Part shown: piece by piece, positions 11,601 to 21,599 of the stretch
How positions within the stretch are numbered: the stretch's first letter is position 1
How the letters are laid out: every line of letters begins with the position of its first letter
Assembly: GCF_000003605.2 (NCBI RefSeq)
Contig: NW_003120469.1
Location: 4,413-36,862, forward strand
Reading direction: 5' to 3'
From: Saccoglossus kowalevskii
Taxonomy: Eukaryota; Hemichordata; Enteropneusta; Harrimaniidae
DNA: 32,450 bases
Program-made: the position numbers and the translations under genes
Notes under the pieces: model-generated
What the model was told of the DNA's origin: nothing
The model's database searches: none
What the model saw: only the letters and a program-made list of their open reading frames with translations

Positions 11601-12750
11601 TTTTTTTTTAATTCAGTTGAAATATTCAACAGTCGTGGATGTGATGAGAGATGGCAAGTTGTTATGTGTACGATAGTTAAGACTACGTCCAACTGATTGC
11701 AGCACTTTTATCAAATAAGATAGCGGAGTTTAAGCGTGTGACTTAATCAGTGTGGGGAATTCTTAAAGGAAAAAGTAGTAGCTAGGCTGGGCGAACTATT
11801 TTCAAACTCTCGTTGTTTTAAAACTGCAGCGCTAAAGCGTATTAAAAAAGGACTAGATACTGAGAAAAATTTATTGTCGCATTGGCACTGTAGTTGAATG
11901 TTAAGTGAAACGTCTTTGACCTGCGATCCATCCACGTCTCTGTATTGGAAGCTTGCGTGAAAACCACTAAACGTATTTTGGAATAAAAATGAGCAGGCAA
12001 ACTAACGTCAAAGTAATAAATAAATTAAGGTATATAATCATAGTCATGGAAATTCGGATTATTACATTCAGACAGTCTTACAATTATAATGTTAACCTTA
12101 ATAAATACAAGTATACAGTTGTGTCATAAGTGAGCATATTGACAAAAAAAAGACAACATAATCGCGACTGTAATTTTTCAACATGACTTTGATAAGACAT
12201 TATTCTGTTAATTACGTTAAATATATTCAGTATGTAATAATAATTTTGCAACCGGGAAATATTAATTTATTTAATATGTTATTAGTCTGTATACGGTGTT
12301 GCCCAATTCGTGCTTATCAGTGGGGGAATGGCATAACTATTTATATAAATCACATATTGCAATTGTTATTGGCTCATATCGTTCATTCTATGAGTAAACC
12401 AGAGGGTAGTATAGCCAATCAATATATTTTCTCCATAAGATTTAGGCGGTCATTTTTTTTTGTAACTGATCCCCCTAGCATTATTTTTCCAGGATTTGTG
12501 CCTGTGATTTTTTTTCAATTCTGTCACCCTCCCCTCGAGTTTCTAATAGTCAACCCCTAATTAGATTTGAACAGATGTAAGAATGGAATGACATCCGTCT
12601 TTTTGAGTGTATATGCAATGTCCCAACGGAATTTATTGAATTTCGTCTGATACGTTCTCTGGTGCATTGTGCTGCTCTTTTTATTTTCAGACTCAAGATT
12701 GGATTGATTGATGCATCTCGTGGTAATTGAATCTTGTTGTTTCTCGCCTG
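8700..12750. other. Long intergenic or upstream stretch, no gene seen
   Basis: No open frame longer than 125 codons, no recognisable domain and no coherent splice pairing. A 61-codon frame at 9546-9731 and opposite-strand frames at 10983-11202 look like chance. The stretch should hold the promoter and one or more untranslated first exons of the plus-strand death-domain gene, because that gene's first coding exon begins at a splice acceptor, but I could not place them. Confidence 0.4.
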
Positions 12751-12756
12751 ATTTAG

Positions 12757-13241
12757 GCAACAATGATTTGTTGAACAAAATGAATGCAAAGAGCGAATTG
12801 TCGGGAAACGAGCGTGTGGTGATTATTCTCGTGCAGAACGTAGATAACCCGCTAAAGATATGTATTGACTGTGTAAAAAACACGTCAGTGACGAACTATT
12901 TAGAGGAATTAAAATATTTCGGATATAACGTCAGACCAGACGGCAGAACCCCATACAGTCGGGAATTTGAGATCTCACGTGGTGAGAAAATTTTCTTTAA
13001 TATAGAAGGCATTAATGTGGCAGACAGAAGGGAAAGTACTCCACAGTTTATACAGTTGGACGACCAGAAAGTAGTTTTCGTTAGTCCAAGGCCCTCTGAC
13101 ATTAATGACGACGACGATTTCTACAAGGGAACAGCATCATTTTTCAAATACTCAGGTACAATAGAAACGCCACCACCGCCAATAATAAAAGACGGTCCAT
13201 TGTTTACAAAGATCGATGTTATTCAATTTAAAATAGCACGG
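12757..13241 (+). CDS. Plus gene exon 1: N-terminal UPA-like domain
   Basis: The acceptor is ...CTGATTTAG at 12756 and the donor GTGAGT at 13242, phase 0. I chose ATG 12780 (MNAKSELSGNERVV) because the minus paralogue starts at the matching place (MSESRVV). An in-frame ATG at 12711 would be used if the stronger acceptor TTTTATTTTCAG at 12689 is chosen, adding 23 residues. The domain reads VVIILVQNVDNPLKICIDCV, a GYNVRPDGRTPYS turn, GEKIFFNIEG, then FFKYSG and a final IDVIQFKIAR strand. It matches the second UPA of the same protein in order and spacing. Confidence 0.85.
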
Positions 13242-16200
13242 GTGAGTACTAATAAATATTTTTTTTCTAACACCATCAAAAAAAAAAAAAAATGATTTTG
13301 TTTTTCTCTATTAGTGAAATATTTATATCTCGTTAGCGTGTACATACGTGAAAGTCCTAACTGGTTTAATGATAATATATTAACATTTATGATCATAAAG
13401 ATTTGTAAAAGTATATAATCAAATGGAACTACATTTATTTCTCAGTCCAAATCAAGAACAGAGTCTCGCAAAACTACTTTGAAGATCAATCTGCCTGTAC
13501 CCCGCGAAGGTAATAGTAATATTAATGATTTTTGACAAACCCCGCGTAGGCAACACGGGCTCTATCAGTAATATCTGACTGTAATACCAGTGACATGTAT
13601 TATTAAGTATGATCGGAAAAATAACGATTGCTATAACGTATTACCTCGTCATCATGCGAAAGCCGTAACTACTGTTCTCATTCTTGTGTTTGTTTAGGTA
13701 ATGACCACGAGCTACCGTGCGCCACGTACACACCTGTTGAAAGTAGGTATAACAAACACATTAACATACAAATTAAATGTTGATACTGCGTAGAGTGCAT
13801 TTATTCATATTTGCTCATCATTTTTTTTAATTCTACTTAATTAAAGTATAATAGTAAATTCGAAACTTTATTTCATAACATGACCAAATAGTCAATGCGT
13901 AAACTATGGTACAAAGTAGGTTTCACTTAATTTATATCAGATTTATTAAACGATTAATTTTCATTTCCAGCCACTAGACATATACAATTTGAAATCACGT
14001 GACAAATATGTGCGGCTTTATATCACATATACGTTTTATTCGCCATCTAAAACTACCAGTATTATTCGAATTAATATCTCTTAATAATAATAATCTTTCA
14101 AGAAATATTCAGTTAAAACACCAACACCGTAAGGTATCAACCATAATGTCAGAAGTTCAATCTGCTTTTATGGACCAAACAGATTGCCAGGATCTTTATT
14201 ACACAGTGTGGAAACATAAAAAAGAATAGTAGACTGCTTTATTACACTGAATTGTAATGATATATGGGATAATAGTCAATATTGCTTGGTAATTCACGCG
14301 ATTGATTTGAATTGCAAAGCCGGGGTTTAGTCTAATGCAACCATTTACAATGAGACACATGTCACATTCATTCATGCGTACGTTCAAGTCAAGTGTTTTA
14401 ATTATCATTACTTGATAATGGTATGTTAAACATATTTTTGTGGAAGCCTTTCTGAGCGACAGCAAGATATATCTGTACTAATAAAACTGTCAGTCACGCT
14501 TAATATTTGGATGATCATTTTTATGAAATCGTTTCTTTTAAATTGTATTACAGATATTAAAACCGTTAGAGATTATTTGAGAGAATCGCTAGAAAAACAA
14601 CAGGTAACCTTTTAAGATAGTGGTATCCTTTGATTAAGGTAGTTCACTATTCGTGCGTTTTTTTACATTGCACGCATACCTTTGCGCACTATAACAATAA
14701 CTTTTGTTGCCCTAAATAAGTTTGTCGAATTGCATTGTTCAACTGTTCAACTAATACTACAATAACAACACATGTGTCAGTAAAAATCTTATACGAATAA
14801 CATAAATTAATTAAAAAAAACGTGTCAAAATTCGTTTTGTAAAGCAGTATTAAAACGGCCTTATTGCAGACACGCTGCATTAGATATTGGTTCCATGATA
14901 CGTACGCGTTTTTTTAAATATATATTTTATATATATATATATATGTATATTTACCATACAATTCAAACGCAGTGCACAATGACAGCGATGATTCGCATAC
15001 TGTTTATCGGAAACAAATTGCCCTAAAGCTGACACAACATGCTCAATTGCACTGACAACTGTATTCATGGTTCATTTAACACGGCATAAAACCTGCTAGT
15101 AGGTACAAATTTAAATTTTACGCGTAAGTACCTACTCTTAACCGAAACACCCCCCCGCCCCCACACACACCAGTCTAATTGCTATGAAATACAACCTGTT
15201 CGTATCACAGCAATTGATATGTGATGAAGTCATTTGACTTGTTTCAGTGACCTAAGACCAGACAGTTTAACGATTTATTGACGCGATTACGATCTACACA
15301 TAGTTGTGTGACAATACGTACGTAGCATTTAGTAGAATAACGATCAATACTTCTATTGAATTCTTTGTTTACAATGTGTTTACGATCACGCCTCCAGTCA
15401 CGACCAGTAGAGGCAAACACGACTGTACTGTACTGTATTTTTTTTTTGTTCTAGGTCAAATAGTGATAACATTTGAAAAATATTCGCCTGACACAATTTG
15501 CCTTACACAACCGCGTAGGTCGTGGCTTCCCTTCCCCGCGTTTTAGTCATACGCAGAGGGCGTATGCAATTGCCGCGCCTACCTTGTCTCAAGCCACTGC
15601 TGAGTTCACCGTCGTATAGCGTGTTCTCTAGAAAAATTAAATACGTGAGCAGTAATTAAGCATGTTCCCTCAAAGCAAATCTGCGACAATAGTTTAATTG
15701 TCAGTTAACCCAATCGGGCCTCCCAGCTTCACTTAATTTTGTTCGTGTTGTTATTCTGCAATATAATATGCTGCAATGCCATTTCAGGTAAGAAGTCATG
15801 AAACGAGCATGTAATATTGCATGAGAATAAAAACCTTCTTATATACGAATATATACGAATAAATCAACAGTAATTGGCTCAGGATGTATATTACACTTTT
15901 TTTTTGTCCATACCCTTACGTGTGTGTTTTATTTTGTTAATAGGTATCCAGTACAATTTTACTCCCATCAAATTTCACTCTTGAGCTACCTCTGGGATTC
16001 CATAACGACGTTGTCATATCTGGCGCTTTGGTCGATAGTTGTGATCGCTTGATGCAACTCGATGACTATGAGGTATTGGTCGGTGACGTCATATCCGTGT
16101 CACCAAATAGACACCGTCTCAGCCGGGAAGTCGTCATAGTGCACGATTTTCAAGATCCTATGCTTGAAATTGTTATAAAATGCAGCCCAGATGGTGTGAA

Positions 16201-19200
16201 CGATTGGGTTGCATTGGAAACGGTACAGGTACGAATGCCAAATGACCATTTGATACTAACAGCGTTATCTTGTTTGACACATACATTGTTTCAGGGATCA
16301 GTAAGCATGTTTCTGCTTTCTGGCGTATTGAAAGTACACCATATGAAGTGTAATCCCCGTGTCATAATATTCTCATCTCAAACATGTAACATGTTGTTTT
16401 TATGAATAACGCCATCTACTGATTACAAATATGCAGTTCAATATCGTAGTACATTTTCAGAGTAAACTTCCTAAGATTAAACCCTTATTCTGACTACATA
16501 ATGGAACAAGAACAAATACGATCCTAATGTCACTAAATTTGCACATTTCACTGTTAGGAGATTGACAACTAGTCTATTTTCAGTAATTCAAAACTATATT
16601 CATCATAGTATTTATTGTATATCAAATTTATAATAATTACATGATTACGTATGCATCAGGATTTCCTTGAAAACCGAGTCAGATTTGAAGGTAACAATGA
16701 CGGTATATATACTAATATTTGCTATTTGTTTATAAACAGACTTTCTGTATTTGATTATACGCAGTCCTGGTACTTTAGCAGACAATCAGTTATAACACGC
16801 TGAATAACCACACTTCCTTAACTCTGCCTGCTGCGCTTTGTGATTTCCCTTTAACACATTTTTTGAAGAAGGAATGTCTGTGGTGATATTACATATAATA
16901 TTATAATACGTTATCGTTACATTTATGTGCCATTATGAGAGCAAGGTATGTTATTAAATTAACCGAGCACGTGACAATATGTATGTTATGATTATATAAA
17001 TTTTTACAATTTTGTATTTCTAGATCGGTGCAAAGCACAAAGCATTCATTGATAAATTGCAATATTTTGGGGCTGTGTCGAGACCTGTGATAGAACACTA
17101 CACTGTGACAAAATCGGCTCAAGTATGTACTTCATCTGTCAGTTCCAATATCAAAATAGATATCCCCGCCCTGAGTACTGATTGTGTCAGGCAGTTAACG
17201 ATGCAGGTGAGTGTGTCTAATTTGTCTGTAAACTGCAGTTTTGCATTGCAGCCAATTTAGTGCAATCTCTGGCCAAATATACAACAATCCTCCTATTCGT
17301 CCAAGCTGTGATCTCTAATATAAACAATAACTTGGCAGGTACTATCTACCGATTCGTCACTGGTGGACCGTATCGCTAGTAAAGACAATGCTTCGATTTC
17401 AGTTGCAAGTATCATCAGTGTCACGGATGACAAAAAGAAGAATTTCAACAAACCGGTATCCTTGACCATGCCTTTGGCATCACGTTTTGGCCGCATTAAC
17501 AACTTTGACGATCGCACTCTCGTGATACTGGCCGACAATGATGACGATGAGTGGCATGACGTCACGGATATGGTTAACTATAAAATACGAGGAGACAATG
17601 TTATGATAGACGTTAAGCATTTTTCAAGGTAAAAATCACAACTATAATTTTCAAATGTTAACTTGCGTTGCATAAATTGCAACCATCGCGAGTCAGACTT
17701 ATTTTTGCCGATGGAACGATGGGTCAATAACGAGCTTTATGAATAATACACGCAGACTGGTTATCATCAAAGTGGCTCAGTTTTTTCGTGGTGTATTTAT
17801 TCTGGGCTTTAAGTATACGGGTACGCGCTGCCTTCTTGTACTTAATTTAGCCCGTAAGCGAGTGTATTTTAATCATTATGTCGTCTAGAAGTGGGTTGCT
17901 AATTTTCAGTCAAGCATTTAGAATGTACAAGGATAATCTCAGAGCAAAATTGCCCAGACATCATGCCCAAAACGCGACTGAAATTCATGTTGGTCAAAAA
18001 ATTATAATCATTACAGGGCACGCACAATCTTCTATCGTAAACATACTGTTATTTGCTGTTGACACGATATACTATATTTGAATACACAGATACACTAATG
18101 CTAGATGTAAACCAAAAGTATCGGCAAAGAAACTGGTTGGCAAAGTCAGTACTCAAACAAGAAGTGGTTTGAAACTTGCAAACCTGCTGCTACTACAGCA
18201 TTGCAAAGACAAATGCAGCTTGTGTGTCGAATGCGTTCTCTCGAACAGACGCGAGACCAGACTACGAGAGATGATGGCTCACGGATTCGTGGCGCCGAAG
18301 GGAAAGATACCTTACGGCCCCGATATCGAAATCAAAGACGGGGAAGATATATTCTTTGCCGTCAGAGGGCGACATGTCGAAGCTGAGGCGGATTGTGATA
18401 CGTATTTCTTGATGCAGTTCCATTCACGGAGCAACAATCACCGCATGGTACAAGTGAAATCGAAGGACGCCAACAAGTGTCAAGATATGGATATGGTCGG
18501 TTATATCGTTTTTTTAACATGTGTCGTTCAAAAGCCTGGAACAAACAATTCGCCGATGGTCAAGGTACCTGGAAGAAGGTTTGAAGAGATGCGATTCACA
18601 ATACCCAAGGTTAGAACTACAAACGCATGTTACAAACGAATGTAAGACGTTGGTTCATAATTAGGTGGCTGTTAGGGAATTCAGTTGATTAAACACCGAA
18701 CTTGACGTTATAACCACTCGTGAAGCGCCCTCTTTAGGTAAAATGTCTAAATTTATTAAAAATAAAAAAAAAAATATTTAGTAACAAATTGGTTTGAATT
18801 TTTTGCACTTTCAGTTTATTTGTGGCGCTGTTTTGTTTGCTAATACAAACTATGCAAAGTGGGGTAGCCCATTTTTTGATGAAACAACTTCATAAGTGTT
18901 CTTCAGTTAAACTGTGAATGTGTGTTTCGAGTTATTTTGAGCATTTTGAGTCGTACGTGTCCCCATCTAGAATTCCGCTGAGCTGACGCGATATATAAAA
19001 AAAGAACTTGATCCAATCGTGACTTGTTTTTCGGTCATGTACAGCAGACATATTCTAAAATACAGTCTTAATGCCTAACTAGTTGAACATCTATAACATT
19101 TAATACTTTTATTATTATTATTGTTTTTTTTTTACTTTTATAACTGGAATGTTCTTAACAGTTTTCTCATAGTGGATTTTCGTTCTGCTAAATTTCACCA

Positions 19201-21590
19201 GCGCCTGCGCAGTTACGAACAAATGTATGAGGTTTACATTGCTCTAATATAAATTTTGCTTATGATATAATAATTGTTATCTTTACTGTCCAATACAGCC
19301 ACGAATCAAGTCTTCTCGTTTGACCTCAAGAGAAAGGTGCCGTATGAATTCGTCGTTATCGTCAATATCATCGATTGAGGAAGGTGGCACAGGTAAGATG
19401 ATGAATACAGTGTGTATTCCGACTGCAGTGATAATTACCTTGATTTCACCTACCTATCCATTGTTTACCTCGTGAATCAATGCAGTTTTTACGACAACAA
19501 TGTTAGATGAATAATGTGCCGGATTTGCTCTGAATTTCAGATTTCTAATAACTGTACATAATGGTTTTATCTTGGCAAGTCTGAAAAGCAGGCACAACGT
19601 TCGACAGATTCTCTAATAAACATTTAGAAATTAACGGCTCCTGTGATGTAAAAAAGTTGATGGTCTAATTTCCCGGTCGACACATAGAATCATAGCGGGA
19701 ATTGCTAGTTTATGTTAAATTAAATTAAGAGAGCGTGCTGTTACTGGATATGAAATTACATTGTCTACGTATTCTTGTCTCGCCCGATGATGAATAATCG
19801 TGCATCTTATAAACACACACAATTGTTTGTTACATTTTCAGACGTGATGAACAAAATATTCATGCATCTTGCTGACAACCTAACCAAGGAGGAATGGAAA
19901 CCATTAGGTTACACACTGGGACTATCCACCAAGGACTTCAGCAACGTGACCATGAACCATCAAGAATTCTGGGAACAAAAGTATCAGATGTTTCTGCTTT
20001 GGCAACAGATCAAGGGCATGAAAGCAACGACAGACAGAATAGTAGAGGCGTTGAAAGAACGTAAAATGAGAAAACTTGCCGAGAGCGTTAAGAAGATAAT
20101 AGGTAAAGAGTAACAGTAGCACGATATTATTATTCTAGTATGTTGTAAATATGATTTATATATTAAAGTGATTGTGTAATATATCATATAAGTGTGACAA
20201 TGTCTCTAATATGTTTCAAAGTAAATATGACTGTGACTGTGTAGCTTTTTCCAAACAACCTTAAACATTAGTTAGTTCAGTGTTCTTCTAGTGACATAAG
20301 ACACTTAAAAATCTGTATCTGTGCCATTTGGCTTTATTGAAATATTGAATGCACATTGCTTTCACGTTTGTTAGGAATTGGTATCACCATTTCGACATTA
20401 AATGACAAGACTGAGGCTGTATATTACGATGAACATGTAAATTAAGCTGCAGCATATAGCCAGATTTGCTCTAATATTTTCAATTCAATTTACATCATGT
20501 AAATAAATTATATTAATGCTTAATTTCATCATCCAGTACACCATCCTCATTTCGATCACTCTTCATCAGCCAAATCTGGCTAAAATGCGACCTTTACAAT
20601 TTTCAGACGCTGACGATGTGGTTTCTCTGACTTACACAGATATTACCTTCTATGGCTCATCTAGGGACTCTTACAACTCCGATTCAATCTCCGACCTGTC
20701 ATCCTGCAATGGGCGGATCACACCAAGTAGTCCCATAAGCCCATCACCACGTCCGTGGACAACCGGGGGCGGGTTTGTACCGATAGGATACAGACCGACA
20801 AGTCGTATCGGATCAGCTGGTGCACAGACGGATTGTCTTCCCCCTATCTGCGGGAAGTTGAAACCTCTCCAGCCTGCCCCGCGTAGAAAAAGTCGACATG
20901 GATCAGGAACGATGTCGAACGCCGATAAATTATACAGATGAAAAAAAAAAAACAAGTTCATGAAGAGTATAACGTGACATTTGCCTCTGTGTACAATTGT
21001 TATTTTGGATTATAAACAATCACATCCGTGTTTATATGAAGTATTCAAAAATATTAATATTACTCAATTTCTTGAATTAGATTCAAGCGCCCTCAAACAG
21101 AATAAGACACGACCGAAATATGTGAGTTATATTGGCAGTATCCAACATTGAATTATCATTATATGAGGATTAATTGGAATACATTAGTCAAAAATAGCGA
21201 ATCCAATTTATCAAAACTGATTAGTTCTGGATACCGTCTTGTACGTAGCGTGATTTGTTTTTAACTAATATACTCTCTGTTCGATAGATTTTGGCTAGCC
21301 GAGGTGTCTGACACATTATTGAATTAATTGACGTTAAAAGTTATTGTTTTTTTGTTATATTTACATATTTATCCAGTAAATAAATGTATCCATACAACTC
21401 ATTAACATTTACTGAACTAAACTCTGCTTAATCGGATGGAGATTTATTTTCATGGTAAAATATTGCTTTCAAATAATACACCGTGTATACTGGCATTGAA
21501 ATGTTACTACAGTATTAAACATGTGACGCGTGTCTAAATGACACAATACATATTATAGTTGCTGTTGAATAAAAAATATTAATAAAGTAT
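12757..21590 (+). CDS. PIDD/ankyrin-like UPA-ZU5-ZU5-UPA-Death protein, plus-strand paralogue
   Basis: I assembled eleven coding exons by splice sites, phase and alignment to the minus-strand paralogue; they sum to 2574 bases, a multiple of three, giving 857 residues. Inferred domains: UPA-like 10-154, linker 155-207, ZU5-N 208-302, ZU5-C 303-460, UPA 461-628, linker 629-659, Death 660-746, Ser/Pro-rich tail 747-857. ZU5-C ends in KHFSR with the Phe-Ser bond at 458-459, the place where PIDD and UNC5CL self-cleave. No signal peptide, membrane segment, ankyrin or leucine-rich repeats are encoded, so a cytosolic adaptor is likely. In ankyrins the ZU5-ZU5-UPA block binds spectrin; in PIDD it controls release of a UPA-Death fragment that recruits partners. 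I infer the PIDD-like mode because of HFS. Upstream exons could still add sequence. Confidence 0.85.
12763..12774 (+). promoter_or_regulatory. Three-codon upstream ORF before the main start
   Basis: ATG ATT TGT TGA lies five bases before the main ATG at 12780, in another frame. It sits at the position of the true start of the minus paralogue (both exons begin GC-A-ACAATGA or GCACAATGA), so the plus gene appears to have shifted its start downstream. It could dampen translation if the mRNA begins upstream. Confidence 0.5.
13446..13509 (+). CDS. Plus gene exon 2: linker
   Basis: Acceptor TTTATTTCTCAG, donor GTAATA, 64 bp, phase 0 to 1. Encodes a basic, Ser/Thr-rich piece (SKSRTESRKTTLKINLPVPR). 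Corresponds in position to the 46-bp exon 2 of the paralogue. Confidence 0.65.
13698..13742 (+). CDS. Plus gene exon 3: linker
   Basis: Acceptor TTGTGTTTGTTTAG, donor GTAGGT, 45 bp, phase 1 to 1. Encodes NDHELPCATYTPVE. Small exon with no counterpart in the minus gene; accepted because both sites are good and the frame stays open. Confidence 0.55.
14554..14603 (+). CDS. Plus gene exon 4: linker
   Basis: Acceptor AATTGTATTACAG, donor GTAACC, 50 bp, phase 1 to 0, giving IKTVRDYLRESLEKQQ. It restores the phase 0 needed by the ZU5-N exon, as does the 74-bp exon 3 of the paralogue. A short amphipathic helix is plausible. Confidence 0.6.
14916..14955. repeat. (AT)n microsatellite in an intron
   Basis: A pure AT run at 14929-14944 inside a longer TA-rich tract, within the intron before the ZU5-N exon. 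Confidence 0.85.
15149..15170. repeat. C-rich and (CA)n tract in an intron
   Basis: A run of cytosines with one G, followed by CACACACAC. It is a low-complexity tract in the same intron and likely prone to length errors. Confidence 0.8.
15944..16228 (+). CDS. Plus gene exon 5: ZU5-N domain
   Basis: Acceptor ATTTTGTTAATAG, donor GTACGA, 285 bp, phase 0 to 0. Encodes a ZU5-type fold: TILLPSNFTLELPLGF for the opening strands, then VISVSPNRHRLSREVVIVH and EIVIKCSPDGVNDWVALETV, matching the 'SP.V...P.G..F..PV.L' and 'W..L' pattern of ankyrin and UNC5 ZU5 domains. It aligns throughout with the 297-bp exon of the minus gene. No HFS is present here, unlike the first ZU5 of PIDD. Confidence 0.85.
17024..17206 (+). 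CDS. Plus gene exon 6: first half of ZU5-C
   Basis: Acceptor TTTTGTATTTCTAG, donor GTGAGT, 183 bp, phase 0 to 0; exactly the same length as its counterpart in the minus gene. Contains FGAVSRPVIEHYTVT, which matches the start of the second ZU5 of ankyrins (the AVSR block). Confidence 0.88.
17339..17628 (+). CDS. Plus gene exon 7: second half of ZU5-C with HFS motif
   Basis: Acceptor AACTTGGCAG, donor GTAAAA, 290 bp, phase 0 to 2. FNKPVSLTMP and EWHDVTDM match ankyrin/PIDD ZU5-C. The exon ends in MIDVKHFS, codons at 17618-17626, with the intron falling in the very next Arg codon. HFS is the self-cleavage motif of PIDD and UNC5CL; ankyrins lack it. Confidence 0.9.
18105..18609 (+). CDS. Plus gene exon 8: UPA domain
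   Basis: Acceptor CACTAATGCTAG, donor GTTAGA, 505 bp, phase 2 to 0. Reads CKPKVSAKKLVGKVS, then LLLLQHCKDKCSLCVECV, DIEIKDGEDIFFAVRG and a final MRFTIPK. It follows ankyrin UPA in order: 'E.L.G..I.....G', an F-rich strand, a G-x-x-F-L strand and the closing 'L.I.LP'. A Cys-x2-Cys-x2-Cys cluster sits at the start. In the paralogue the same stretch is split by an intron. Confidence 0.88.
19299..19392 (+). CDS. Plus gene exon 9: Ser/Arg-rich linker
   Basis: Acceptor TTACTGTCCAATACAG, donor GTAAGA, 94 bp, phase 0 to 1. Encodes RIKSSRLTSRERCRMNSSLS and an acidic end. It matches the 76-bp exon of the minus gene (FRKSVTREALMSR). Confidence 0.7.
19842..20102 (+). CDS. Plus gene exon 10: Death domain
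   Basis: Acceptor TTTGTTACATTTTCAG; donor GTAAAG at 20103; 261 bp, phase 1 to 1, identical in length to the minus Death exon. The six-helix pattern is clear: VMNKIFMHLADNLTKEEWKP, LGYTLGLSTKDF, YQMFLLWQQIKG and IVEALKERKMRKLAESVKKI. If the donor is skipped, the frame ends after Gly-Lys-Glu with TAA at 20111-20113. Confidence 0.92.
20162..20167 (+). other. Possible internal poly(A) signal (short isoform)
   Basis: ATTAAA about 50 bases after the in-exon stop at 20113 and inside the last intron. It would serve a short isoform ending directly after the Death domain. Confidence 0.4.
20607..20941 (+). CDS. Plus gene exon 11: Ser/Pro-rich C-terminal tail
   Basis: Acceptor CCTTTACAATTTTCAG, phase 1, 111 codons to TGA. 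The first residues, ADDVVSLTYTDITFYG, resemble the short last exon of the paralogue (EADHTTENVTDDKV). They are followed by Ser/Pro-rich, probably disordered sequence (ITPSSPISPSPRPW) and a basic end. A frame this long and this biased, in the right phase behind a good acceptor, supports a real coding exon. Confidence 0.75.
21568..21586 (+). other. Poly(A) signals of the plus-strand gene
   Basis: Two AATAAA hexamers (21568 and 21581) about 630 bases after the TGA at 20941 mark the likely 3' end of the long transcript. Confidence 0.55.
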
Positions 21591-21599
21591 TTATTGATA

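Noticed and set aside
12183-12560. 125-codon plus-strand frame just upstream of the plus gene
   Set aside because: Composition is hydrophobic and repetitive, no homologue in the paralogue, and no signal links it in phase to exon 1.
13975-14002. Possible extra exon after TTTTCATTTCCAG in the plus gene
   Set aside because: The acceptor is good, but the only nearby donor gives 28 bases and breaks the phase needed by the next exon; direct joining of 13742 to 14554 keeps the frame.
15944-16228. A second self-cleavage site in ZU5-N, as in PIDD
   Set aside because: I looked for HFS at the end of ZU5-N in both genes; it is absent, so only one cleavage site per protein is proposed.
17878-18081. 67-codon frame in the intron before the UPA exon
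   Set aside because: No similarity to either paralogue, no phase match with the flanking exons, and the HFS-Arg codon joins exactly to 18105 in both genes.
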